A DNA stretch of 47,278 nt from an uncultured Planctomycetaceae bacterium. Lineage in GTDB: Bacteria > Planctomycetota > Planctomycetia > Planctomycetales > Planctomycetaceae. The DNA lies in contig CAIYBH010000112.1 in NCBI GenBank assembly GCA_903924405.1, forward strand, positions 1 to 47,278, in the 5' to 3' direction. This document shows, one piece after another, positions 32,733 through 41,080 of this stretch. The notes beneath the pieces were generated by a model. That model worked only from the letters and a program-made list of their open reading frames with translations. It made no database searches and was not told where the DNA came from. The position numbers and the translations under genes are program-made. Every line of letters begins with the position of its first letter. The first letter of the stretch is position 1.

Positions 32733-34988
32733 TCATCGACGCAACAGGAATTCATTCGAATTCAAAACCGCCCAGACCACATCCTCCAGGGCCTTACGAT
32801 GATCCTCAGACGCCGAGACATACTCGCTCAGTTCCCGTAACTCCTCGTTTGATATCCGACGGCTCAACGCAGACCACCAGAAGTCTTCCAGAAACGCCTC
32901 CGTTGTCTCACCTGATCGCAGAGCCCGCTCGATCCGGCCCCCGGCACCCTGCATCACCTCCGACACCACGTTCCCGCCAACCATCTCCATGGTCTGCGCT
33001 AATGTCGTCTCCGCTGCTCGCTCACACTCACACGTCAACAACCGCCCCGGCTTTCCAAACAGCGACAGAAAACGGTCGCCCGCCTCTGGCCGACTGTACC
33101 GATGACCTCCATTCCGCACGCCCGCCAACTGCACCGCACGAGTCCCCGTGGGATAGCCGCCATAACGAACCGGTGTCTCCAGCACCTGACTCATCCCATC
33201 CAGCATCTGCTCAGCCGTTAATCGCCGCGGAGTCACATGCGAAAACAACGTCGCATCTTCCGCATTCGTTGCATTCGACTGCGATGACAACTGCCAGGTC
33301 CGCGAATTCAGAATCAGCCGCAGCAACGGACGTACTCGATACCCACCCGCCACAAACTCCCGCGTAATCCACTCCAGTAACTCCGGATTCGAAGCCGGAT
33401 TCGTGGCCCGAAAATCATCAATCGGATCCACGATGCCCTGTCCATAAACCTGCGCCCAGATCCGATTGGCCTGCGTCGACGCAAACCGCAGATTGTCCGG
33501 ACTCGCCATCCACTGAGATAACACCTGCAGGCGATCTCGCCCCGCTACGCCAGCTTGCAGCCCGGAACCGCCACCAGGAAATCGCAACTCCACCACCCGG
33601 CCTGTTGATGGATTCTTCACCTCTCCCTTCGACTGCATGTACACAATCTGCTCACCGTCAAACTCGTGAGTGTCATTCGTGTCCCGTCGACGGTTCTCCA
33701 GGATCTTGTAGCCCACCCGCGCAAAAAAGCCGGTCCATCCGTAATAGTCATCCTGAGTCCAGTAATCAAACGGATGATTATGACACCGCGCACACTGCAG
33801 TCGCACACCCAGAAACAACTGCGCCGCCGCCTCCGCTCGCTCTTCCGGTGTACGCAACGCCCGATAAAAATTAGCCGGCGGTTCCGAATACGTACTGCCC
33901 CGCGACCCCACAAGCTCAGCCGCAAACTGATTCAACGGCTTGTCCGCCGACACACTCTCACGAATCCACTGGTAAAAGACTTCCACGCCCTTCGCATCCA
34001 GCGTCTTGTCCTCCACCCGCAGCAAATCCGCCCATCGCAGCGACTGAAAGTCCACGTACTCCTCAGACTCCAGCAGCCGATCAATCAACACCGACCGCTT
34101 GTTCTCTTCACGCGACTCCACAAACTCCCGCGATTGCGCCGCTGTCGGCAACAATCCCGTAACATCCAGATACACGCGACGCACAAACGTCACGTCATCA
34201 CATACCTCCGCAGGATTGATTCGCAGTCGCTGCAACCGCGCAAACACCAGCTCGTCGATTCCATTTGCAGGCGCCGGTGCCGAAAACTCAAATCCCGCAC
34301 TCGATGGAACATAATCCACCCGAGACACCACCTGCTGGCTCAGATATCGCACCGTCACCGAGGTCTGACGCGCACTGCGACTTTCCGGAAACTGAACCTC
34401 CCCCGCAGAGGTCACCGGAACCGATGGATTGGAAGACTCAAAGACCGCTCGCTCGCCCACGTCACGAATCGTCCCGTCCGTATACTCCGCTCTCGCCCGC
34501 AACTCCACCGCCGACTGCGGGGCATATAACGTCACCGATTCCGGCTCCACGAACAATCGCTTCAGACTCGGTGCCGACTCCTCGTCCGCAGGCATCCCCG
34601 CCGCAATCCATGCTCGTAAGACCTCATGCTCTGCTGATCCACGCCGAAACCGCTGACCACCCTCGTGCGGTACCGCCATCAAGGGCTTCAACAGCAGCAG
34701 ACTCTCGTCCGGACTCTGCACGTTCACACGACGCGCCCCAAGACTACGAGTCAGCGTCAGAAAATCCCCCTCCGGATCCTGGCCCCGCAGCGACAACTTC
34801 AGGCCGCCCTTGCCATTCTGGTTCCCATGACAGGTTCCCAGACTACACCCGGAACGAGACAACACGGCCATCACATCGTTGCGAAACGATGGATCACCCG
34901 CGGCCACGCGCGCACCACTACACGCCACGATCTCGCCAGTCACAACAACCAGCGCCAGAATCACGCTTCGCATGGACAAATGCCCCAT
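32733..34988 (-). CDS. Exported heme-motif DUF1549 - DUF1553 protein with a Big-2-like domain
   Basis: 751 residues. Signal peptide at about 1-31. The N-terminal cytochrome-like domain (about 33-135) has 'GCSLGTCHGNQNGKGG', a C-x4-C-H motif (Cys48, Cys53, His54). A bacterial Ig-like (Big-2) segment lies at about 145-228 ('ELRARAEYTDGTIRDVGERAVFESSNPSV'). DUF1549 (about 240-420) holds a normal CXXCH (Cys399, Cys402, His403, 'LQCARCHNHPFDYW'). DUF1553 (about 475-740) ends 'AVLNSNEFLLRR'. The Cys/His motifs suggest heme c binding, not proven. It directly precedes DUF1501, the standard planctomycete pair. Starts at 34988 and 34973 (ATG) are both supported by a nearby GGGG. Confidence 0.9.
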   Translation of the reverse strand: MGHLSMRSVILALVVVTGEIVACSGARVAAGDPSFRNDVMAVLSRSGCSLGTCHGNQNGKGGLKLSLRGQDPEGDFLTLTRSLGARRVNVQSPDESLLLLKPLMAVPHEGGQRFRRGSAEHEVLRAWIAAGMPADEESAPSLKRLFVEPESVTLYAPQSAVELRARAEYTDGTIRDVGERAVFESSNPSVPVTSAGEVQFPESRSARQTSVTVRYLSQQVVSRVDYVPSSAGFEFSAPAPANGIDELVFARLQRLRINPAEVCDDVTFVRRVYLDVTGLLPTAAQSREFVESREENKRSVLIDRLLESEEYVDFQSLRWADLLRVEDKTLDAKGVEVFYQWIRESVSADKPLNQFAAELVGSRGSTYSEPPANFYRALRTPEERAEAAAQLFLGVRLQCARCHNHPFDYWTQDDYYGWTGFFARVGYKILENRRRDTNDTHEFDGEQIVYMQSKGEVKNPSTGRVVELRFPGGGSGLQAGVAGRDRLQVLSQWMASPDNLRFASTQANRIWAQVYGQGIVDPIDDFRATNPASNPELLEWITREFVAGGYRVRPLLRLILNSRTWQLSSQSNATNAEDATLFSHVTPRRLTAEQMLDGMSQVLETPVRYGGYPTGTRAVQLAGVRNGGHRYSRPEAGDRFLSLFGKPGRLLTCECERAAETTLAQTMEMVGGNVVSEVMQGAGGRIERALRSGETTEAFLEDFWWSALSRRISNEELRELSEYVSASEDHRKALEDVVWAVLNSNEFLLRR

Positions 34989-35179
34989 GACTGCCCCGGC
35001 AGAATTCGAGGAATGACTTACCGTTGAAAACGCACTACAGCCCGTAACGATGGCACCACGGCTTCTCTATTCTCGCCAATCCCGCCACAATTCCGCCAGC
35101 AAAAACATCCTGTTCAACGAGCTGCCTCGACATCGCGCGTCACTCGACAACCCACACCACAACATCCCCGCCAGTGGGT

Positions 35180-36295
35180 TCAACGTTCGTAAATTGGCAG
35201 AAACCGATAGTTCAATGCCATCGCCAGCAGCGACATCGCTGTGCCATACGCGGCACCATGCTGACTCTGAAAACTTCCATCGTCCCCCTGCAGCTCCTTC
35301 AACTCCTTCGCCGTGCGTCGGTTCCATTTCTGCCAGGCTTCGAAATCACCCTGAAATAACGCCTGAGCTGTGTAGTAGCGAAAGTACTCCGGGTAGCTGT
35401 ACTCCTGATGCTCCAGATTCACCGTCAACTGCCCCAACACAGCCTGATACTCTTTCAAGTCCTTCCGCCGGCCGATCGAATACACCAGGGCGGCTATCGC
35501 TTTCAGATTCGCCGATCCGCCACCACCAATTCCCGAATAGCCCACTTCCCCGCGATTGGTGGTCATCGAACGAAAATATTCGAGCGCCTTATCCACAGAC
35601 TCATCCGGCACACGTATCCCGGCATTTCGAGCAGCCAGCAACCCCATCAGCACCGCTCCCGATACCGATGTGTCCGCATCCGTCGCTTCCGGAGAATATC
35701 GCCAGGCATTCCATTCGTTGTTCTTCTGAGACGTGACAGACGCCCGTACTGCCAACTCCAGAGATTGACCAATCGTGCGACGGTCCTTCACTTCCACCGA
35801 AGCGTCCCACAAAGTCTCCTCATCCAGCACTCCGTACACCTCAGCCATCCCCAGACAGGCAAACCCATGGTGATACATGCTGCCATGTCCCATATTGCTG
35901 GCAAAAAAACCCGTCTCCGCACTCTGGCTCAGAATCATGCTTCGCACAGCGGCCCGGATGTGGTCCCGATAAGGCCCGAAGTTCGGATCCTCGCCACTCG
36001 CCAGAAACGCCATCACACACATTCCCGCGACACCCGGTCCCGCGTCGCCAGTGTCCCAGTTCCCGGTAGAACCCTGGTTCTCAGCCAGCCACTTCAATCC
36101 CTTCTCGTAAATCTGCTCCACCTCCCGCGGCACATCCGAACCAAAACGCAACTGCGGATCCTGGCCCCTGACAATTCCCTGAAGCAGCATCACCGCCAGG
36201 AGCACGGCCGGAATGATTACCCTGCCCTTCCACAAACCGGATCTGCTCGCCCACCACAATCCCTGGTTCGTCACGACACTCCCCCCCGCTATCAC
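35180..36295 (-). CDS. Exported prenyltransferase / squalene-cyclase-like repeat protein
   Basis: Up to 371 residues with an alpha/alpha-barrel of squalene-oxidase-type repeats: 'GLKWLAENQGSTGNWDT', 'AVRSMILSQSAETGFFA', 'NEWNAWRYSPEATDADTSVSGAVLMGLLAARNAG' and 'ELKELQGDDGSFQSQHGAAYGTAMSLLAMALNYRFLPIYER'. A signal sequence ('VIIPAVLLAVMLLQGIVRGQD') ends near residue 46. The DxDD acid of true squalene-hopene cyclases is not apparent, though 'DADTSV' is close, so terpene cyclisation is unproven. Export argues against a classical cyclase. Similar proteins accompany DUF1501-type genes in planctomycetes. The start is uncertain: GTG codons at 36295 and 36274 are both possible. Gaps of about 190 bases separate it from both neighbours. 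Confidence 0.8.
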   Translation of the reverse strand: MIAGGSVVTNQGLWWASRSGLWKGRVIIPAVLLAVMLLQGIVRGQDPQLRFGSDVPREVEQIYEKGLKWLAENQGSTGNWDTGDAGPGVAGMCVMAFLASGEDPNFGPYRDHIRAAVRSMILSQSAETGFFASNMGHGSMYHHGFACLGMAEVYGVLDEETLWDASVEVKDRRTIGQSLELAVRASVTSQKNNEWNAWRYSPEATDADTSVSGAVLMGLLAARNAGIRVPDESVDKALEYFRSMTTNRGEVGYSGIGGGGSANLKAIAALVYSIGRRKDLKEYQAVLGQLTVNLEHQEYSYPEYFRYYTAQALFQGDFEAWQKWNRRTAKELKELQGDDGSFQSQHGAAYGTAMSLLAMALNYRFLPIYER

Positions 36296-36485
36296 CTGAT
36301 TCGGGCTGCCTCACTGGACGCCACGGCGCAGACCACCCCACCATTCGTACCAGAAAAACGCGACGTGGTCATCAGAAAACCAGCAGAGAATCAGCAAATT
36401 GGGCCGTGTTCTGTCGCCGGGAAGGCCTGCACCTGCCGTCCCCGTGCCGACAAATCGCTACACACAGCGGCGGAAATCACGCGGG

Positions 36486-37883
36486 TTACTCAGGAGCCCG
36501 GAATTCGGTGGCCTGCGACTTCAGCAACCCAGGAGCCATCGACTCCACTCGCTTCAGGAATTCCCCCGCCCGGCTGGCAAACCCCGCCGACTCACCGGCT
36601 GCCCCTCCGTTTGCCGTCACCCCGGATCGCTCACAATGCCTCGCAAACTCCAGAATCGCACGCAGGCCGGATTCATCCAGCCCCTCGCCCGGCGACACTT
36701 CCCGCTTCGCCAACTCCTCGCCAAAAATCCGCTCCAGCTCCGGCAGGCTGGCCCAGTCTTCCCACCGCGCCAAACTACTCACCGCCGTCTGGCACAACAC
36801 CGCGTCAACCGCCAGTTGACGCATCACCCCTGATGCACGCCCCTTCGAAATCACACCCGGTTCGTAACTCACGAAAAAATCCAGAGTCATCGCTAAGGCA
36901 TGCCGCGATTTGTCCGAACCACGCTCCGACAAAAAAACCGACTCCACCCCGTCCAGTCCCGACTCACCACGCAGCAGCAGAAAGCCAGCCAGCAAGCCTT
37001 CCGCACCAAATCGAAAGTCGCCGGTCTTCTCATCCATCATCTGCGTTTCAAGAAACTCCGCATCCGTCACACTGCCACTCAAACCCAACATCAAACCATA
37101 CAAACCCAGTCGCTCTGGACTCATCAATGGGTCCGCGATCCACTGCCGCAATCGCTCAGGCTGATACAGCCTCCGATTCGCCTTCACATCTTCATACGGT
37201 GAACCGCCGAACTCTGCCCAGGCATCGCCCGCGACTTCAGCATCGGTGCTCTCAAGATACTCCGCGTAATACTCCAGCCGCTGCGCCTGAGGCATCTCGG
37301 AGCTCGGCATCCGCCGCAGATATTCAGCTGCCAATCCACTAATCGCCAACTGCTCCGTCCAGTCAATCCGATCAGGAATTCGCAGCGCCACTTTTCGGAT
37401 CACCCGATCCCCACGGAAACTCCCCAGACGTATCGGGCGACCATTTGCGCCCGCGGGCTCCACTTCCCCAGTCGCCGTTTCCCCCGCTTCGCCACCTGCG
37501 TCCACAAACGTTTGCCGCAACGGAGTCTGCTCGGGATCATGCAGATCCCCATACATCAGAAACAAACTCCCCGGCGACCCGGCAGCCTCCGCAGAGATCA
37601 CAACCGACATGCCCGGCTTTAAATCGCAACGCCGTATCACGTCGCGATCGCCACTCAGTATCTCACGGATCCGCAAAGTGCTTCTGGGCTGTGTCCCCGA
37701 GTTCAACACTTCAAATCGCAATAACTCCGCTATCACCACCACGTCGGCAAGCAAAAATTGCTGCGAAAACGTTTGCGGCGGCGCCAGACAAAATGGACAC
37801 GCTGCCAGGCGACAGCTAACGACACCCACCAGCACCACAACCACCCAGAACACCCTGCGGTAACTGCTCATCTGAGATTCCAT
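36486..37883 (-). CDS. Exported planctomycete protein with CPFC motif, function unknown
   Basis: 465 residues from the ATG at 37883, which has a GGA-type Shine-Dalgarno; the frame extends 20 residues further. A signal sequence (about 8-28) ends in 'LAACPFCLAPPQTF'. Cys29 and Cys32 form a CxxC pair right at the mature N-terminus, and Cys24 in 'VVSC' could be a lipobox. The following 'LADVVVIAELLRFEV' and 'TLRIREILSGD' suggest a beta-rich domain. The rest (about 190-460) is helical with HEAT-like spacing ('YAEYLESTDAEVAGDAWAEFG', 'LGLYGLMLGLSG'). I do not recognise a named family. CxxC may be redox-active or bind metal. It is the first gene of the minus-strand block, with a 16-base duplication upstream. 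Confidence 0.75.
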   Translation of the reverse strand: MESQMSSYRRVFWVVVVLVGVVSCRLAACPFCLAPPQTFSQQFLLADVVVIAELLRFEVLNSGTQPRSTLRIREILSGDRDVIRRCDLKPGMSVVISAEAAGSPGSLFLMYGDLHDPEQTPLRQTFVDAGGEAGETATGEVEPAGANGRPIRLGSFRGDRVIRKVALRIPDRIDWTEQLAISGLAAEYLRRMPSSEMPQAQRLEYYAEYLESTDAEVAGDAWAEFGGSPYEDVKANRRLYQPERLRQWIADPLMSPERLGLYGLMLGLSGSVTDAEFLETQMMDEKTGDFRFGAEGLLAGFLLLRGESGLDGVESVFLSERGSDKSRHALAMTLDFFVSYEPGVISKGRASGVMRQLAVDAVLCQTAVSSLARWEDWASLPELERIFGEELAKREVSPGEGLDESGLRAILEFARHCERSGVTANGGAAGESAGFASRAGEFLKRVESMAPGLLKSQATEFRAPE

Positions 37884-38597
37884 TCCCGTCCGCCTGCGCT
37901 CCAGTGCCCGAACACCCGGCAACCACCTGCCGGCAATGCCCACCAGCGTCTCGACAACCGTCAGACATCACCGCAAGTCACATCCGCCGCAAGTCACATC
38001 CGCCGGCAGTCTAGCGTCCTTTCGGGAAACCCCGAAGCCGATTTATCGCAGATGACAGAATGCCAGATCCGCGTTTCTGACTAGAACCACCGGGGAATTC
38101 CCACAGCGCGGTGCGTCTGGCGAGAAAGCAAAATGCCTTCAAATCAGGCAAATTAGAACAACGATTGACTCATGTCCGGGCAGTCCGCTGAGGAAAGCAG
38201 CCACGACCTTCAGCCAAAAAACTCTCAAAAAGCGGAGTTTTCGGCAAACATTTCTTAATAAACCTTTGCATTCGAGCCTTTTTTTGTTCACACTCAGTGA
38301 GCAGTGCCTTTCAATTGAGCAACCATTTTTTGAGTAATGGATCAGTATTTGCATTCCGCGGAGCTTGTGGACGGGTTCTTCCCGTGCACTTTTTCCCCAC
38401 GAGCGCATTTACCGATAGCAGTTCTGGCTGTTATTCAATCAGGACTCGCCCACCGTAATTTTTTGCTCGCCATGCTGATCATCGATCTGCATGAAAAATT
38501 AAGTCTGATCTCCGTGAGGTTCTTCTATTATCTCTGTTGTAAAGTCGCCGCACGGAGCTTTTCTTGTTCTCCATTTTCTGTTTCTGGAGGAATTTCC
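37884..38597. other. Divergent gene-free stretch between the CPFC gene and the pseudopilin gene
   Basis: About 710 bases. It carries the 16-base tandem duplication at 37971-38002 and a hairpin AAAACTC/GAGTTTT (38218-38224 with 38235-38241). The part from 38200 on is visibly A/T-richer than neighbouring genes, as expected for promoters. The pseudopilin frame is open upstream to 38337 but without family match there. Confidence 0.5.
37971..38002. repeat. Exact tandem duplication of a 16-base unit
   Basis: The unit CCGCAAGTCACATCCG occurs twice without a gap, at 37971-37986 and 37987-38002. It lies 88-119 bases upstream of the start of the minus-strand CPFC-motif gene, where two side-by-side regulator sites could sit. 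Confidence 0.8.
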
Positions 38598-39584
38598 GTG
38601 AAAAAGTTTTCTCGTAGCATCAGTGCTGCAGATCGACGTGGCTTCACGCTGATCGAATTGCTGGTGGTCATCGCCATCATTGCCATTCTCGTGGCATTGC
38701 TCCTGCCAGCCGTGCAACAGGCCCGCGAAGCCGCGCGCCGCACCCAGTGCAAGAACAATCTCAAGCAGATTGTGCTTGCCAGCCACAACCACCACGACGT
38801 CTACAACCGTCTGCCTGTCGGACACTACGGTCCACCGTCCAATGTGGCCTACGGCGGCACTGGCCCCAAGAATCTGACGTTCTTCCAGCATCAGTGGATG
38901 TCCATCCTGCCACAGCTGCTGCCTTTCGTCGAACAGGACAACCTGTACAACCAGATCAATGTTTCCAAGAGCGTTGACCACCGCCCAGATCCGGCGTCTG
39001 CCACCGGTAACCTGCTCCCGGAAACTCCCTTTTGGAGCGACACCGCTACCAATGCACTGGCACAGTTCAAAATCAGTGCATTCCTGTGCCCGTCAGACCC
39101 ACAGAAAACACAACCCAGCCCGCCTTACTGCCCCGTTCTGCTGCACATCGATGAATCCGGCTACCTGACGGTCGCGGGCTTCGACACCGAACGTAATTAC
39201 GGGGAAACGAACTACCTCGGCGTTGCTGGCTACTTCGGTGAAGTTACCTGGGGTGCCCCCTACGGTGGCATCTTCGCTTCTCGTTCACGCCGTACCAACT
39301 TCCGCGATATCACCGACGGCACCAGCAACACGCTCGCCTTCGGTGAAGCGACCGGCGGTGATTTCCTGAACTGGCGCTGGATGGCTGGCGCTGCTCTGCC
39401 AACCGCATGGGGCCTGAACAACACCGCCACCCAGAACTGGTGGCAGTTTGAAAGCTACCACACCGGGATCGTGCAGTTCGCACTGGCAGACGGCTCAGTT
39501 CGCGCGATCTCCAAGAACATCGACAGCAACACGTTCCTGTATCTGACCGGAATGGCCGACGGTAGGACAACCGGCGAATTCTAG
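38598..39584 (+). CDS. DUF1559 type IV pseudopilin-like protein
   Basis: 328 residues from a GTG with GGAGG 7 bases upstream; upstream read-through to 38337 has no family match. The prepilin leader '[36 protein letters not shown]' puts the cleavage site after Gly15 with Glu20 as the +5 Glu, followed by the long N-terminal helix. The DUF1559 body contains '[26 protein letters not shown]', 'FLCPSDPQ' and the end motif with His and '[12 protein letters not shown]' (H-X9-DG). Planctomycetes have very many such proteins; their assembly into fibres or a type II-like system is suspected, not shown. A small lipoprotein gene follows after 57 bases. Confidence 0.95.
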   Translation: MKKFSRSISAADRRGFTLIELLVVIAIIAILVALLLPAVQQAREAARRTQCKNNLKQIVLASHNHHDVYNRLPVGHYGPPSNVAYGGTGPKNLTFFQHQWMSILPQLLPFVEQDNLYNQINVSKSVDHRPDPASATGNLLPETPFWSDTATNALAQFKISAFLCPSDPQKTQPSPPYCPVLLHIDESGYLTVAGFDTERNYGETNYLGVAGYFGEVTWGAPYGGIFASRSRRTNFRDITDGTSNTLAFGEATGGDFLNWRWMAGAALPTAWGLNNTATQNWWQFESYHTGIVQFALADGSVRAISKNIDSNTFLYLTGMADGRTTGEF

Positions 39585-39641
39585 TCATCAGCAGCATTCC
39601 ACGCAAAAATCCTTCCTGTTTATCTTTCGGGGACTATCTCC

Positions 39642-39806
39642 ATGAAAAAGCTTCTTCTTCTGTCCGGACTGCTCGTCCTGGCAGGCTGCGGTGGCGGTGG
39701 CACAACAGTTACTGAACCAACCGAAGTTGTTCCACCGGCTTCCGAAAATCCGGCTCCCGCTGCTGATGTTCCTCAGCCGCCAAAGCCGCCAGCGTTGCCG
39801 CAGTAA
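39642..39806 (+). CDS. 54-residue proline-rich lipoprotein
   Basis: A short frame from an ATG with GGGGA about 8 bases upstream. The signal sequence 'MKKLLLLSGLLVLAGC' ends in a lipobox (L-A-G-C, Cys16), followed by four Gly and a Pro/Ala/Glu/Val-rich mature part of about 38 residues ending in 'PPALPQ'. It should be lipidated and membrane-anchored. It lies 57 bases after the DUF1559 gene and a strong terminator follows, so the two form one unit. The lipoprotein may be a partner or a chaperone-like element of the pseudopilin; this is inference from position. Confidence 0.8.
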   Translation: MKKLLLLSGLLVLAGCGGGGTTVTEPTEVVPPASENPAPAADVPQPPKPPALPQ

Positions 39807-39841
39807 GCGGGGAACTGGTCAGAGCGATCTCACTAAAACGC

Positions 39842-39879
39842 AAAAAGGGGGTCATGTCTCACGACATGTCCCCCTTTTT
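39842..39879. terminator. Strong bidirectional terminator
   Basis: AAAAAGGGGG-T-CATGTC pairs with GACATG-T-CCCCCTTTTT around a TCAC loop with one mismatch. A-tract and T-tract flank the stem, so it can stop the lipoprotein transcript (plus) and the gene ending at 39917 (minus). Confidence 0.92.
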
Positions 39880-39916
39880 CTTTGCTCACCCTCAGTCACG
39901 TCGCCACTCAACCATT

Positions 39917-40336
39917 TCAGATCCTCCGGATCCCGGCGATGTCATCTATGCTGATCCCTGAAGTTTCTTCAAGACCACCGTCCGCACGTCGCGCGATCAG
40001 CACCAGCAAACCACGCTGACTCTGCCGACTGTCCGGATAACCAGTCAACTGCCGCCCGTCTTTCAACTGCACCACCACCTCCCACGCCTCATGAACCCCT
40101 GCCATGTCCGCATGCACGATGTCCGGATAACGCTCCCAGGCCCACGTCCATAGTGTCGCCTTAACGTCCACTCGCCCCGCGATATCAAACCATTCCTGCT
40201 CAGCCTTACGTAACTCACGCAGCGTCGCAGTCCGGCACCATGGACGCAATACCTGCTGAATCCAGTCTCGCCGAGACGCCGCAAGCTCCTCAAAAGCAGA
40301 CTCAACTCCGCTGGCTGTCATACTTTGCTCACTCAT
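39917..40336 (-). CDS. Protein of unknown function, 139 residues
   Basis: The ATG at 40336 has GGGAG about 6 bases upstream. No signal peptide. Residues 10-60 are predicted helical with many Arg/Glu ('FEELAASRRDWIQQVLRPWC', 'LRELRKAEQEWFDIAGRVD'). Residues about 82-139 look like a beta barrel of the kind seen in SH3- or Sm-like modules ('AWEVVVQLKDGRQLTGYPDSRQSQRGLLVLIAR', then 'ISIDDIAGIRRI'). The final pattern resembles ligand-binding parts in which a small barrel ends in 'I..I.I'. I do not recognise a named family. It converges on the lipoprotein unit and shares its terminator. Confidence 0.75.
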   Translation of the reverse strand: MSEQSMTASGVESAFEELAASRRDWIQQVLRPWCRTATLRELRKAEQEWFDIAGRVDVKATLWTWAWERYPDIVHADMAGVHEAWEVVVQLKDGRQLTGYPDSRQSQRGLLVLIARRADGGLEETSGISIDDIAGIRRI

Positions 40337-41080
40337 CCATCGCTCCCGACATTTGTATCAATATTCCGTGGCCCGTACCGCCGAACCGCGCCCGCCAGTC
40401 AACGCCGAATCGAAAAAGATCCCCGACACTTTCCCGGTAACCAGACATTATTCCCGAAAGTCCATTCGCGTCACCAACCCAACACTCACTACTCTCACAC
40501 AATCCGCCACGCTGCACCACCATCGGATGCCATTCTGCCGATTGCTGCATCTGCCGCCGAAACCGGGGCCCAATTCCCCACAGCCCGGGATAACCACTCC
40601 CAAATACACGAATGGCTCCCCGATAATCTCACCAAAAACTCTCATACCACCAGAAAAAACTGCACGATTCCCACAGATTTACCCGGAAAAAAACTCTTTC
40701 GGACAAAGGCTTGCAACACAATCGGCGGCAGCGTATCGTCTGCGTGCACGTTCCGTGCAAGACCTCTGCCAGCTCTGTCTGCAGCACAACAAGTTGACCC
40801 TACAAGATAAACCCAATAGGGAACCCGGTCTGATCCCGGCCGACTGTCACGCCGACCATGTCTCGGATCACATGACCCGGGCGTCGGGTGCCCACTTTTT
40901 ATTCTCAATGGGCGTCAACAGCGTTTGCTCAGTACACCTGACGGAGGTTTTTTTGCGCGCTGATTTGAATTCTTCTCCCGACCCTTCAAACTGCCGCCAA
41001 TTCGGTTTCAATGCACATACTCGCTCACGTTGTCGACTGCTGATCGCCCCGGAACACGCGCCACAGGACACCCCAGACTC
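40337..41080. other. Gene-free stretch upstream of glcE
   Basis: About 740 bases. Two overlapping plus-strand frames (from 40325 and 40353) are open but have low-complexity, non-protein-like composition. All three plus frames directly upstream of glcE were inspected for the missing GlcE N-terminus and it was not found. No RNA gene was recognised. Confidence 0.45.

Noticed and set aside
38503..38531. TATTAT as a -10 box for the pseudopilin gene
   Set aside because: The -35 position at 17-base spacing reads GTCTGA, a poor match, and the area is generally A/T-rich.
40882..40908. A possible terminator (GGGC/GCCC followed by five T residues)
   Set aside because: Only four base pairs support it and no gene ends nearby on the plus strand.
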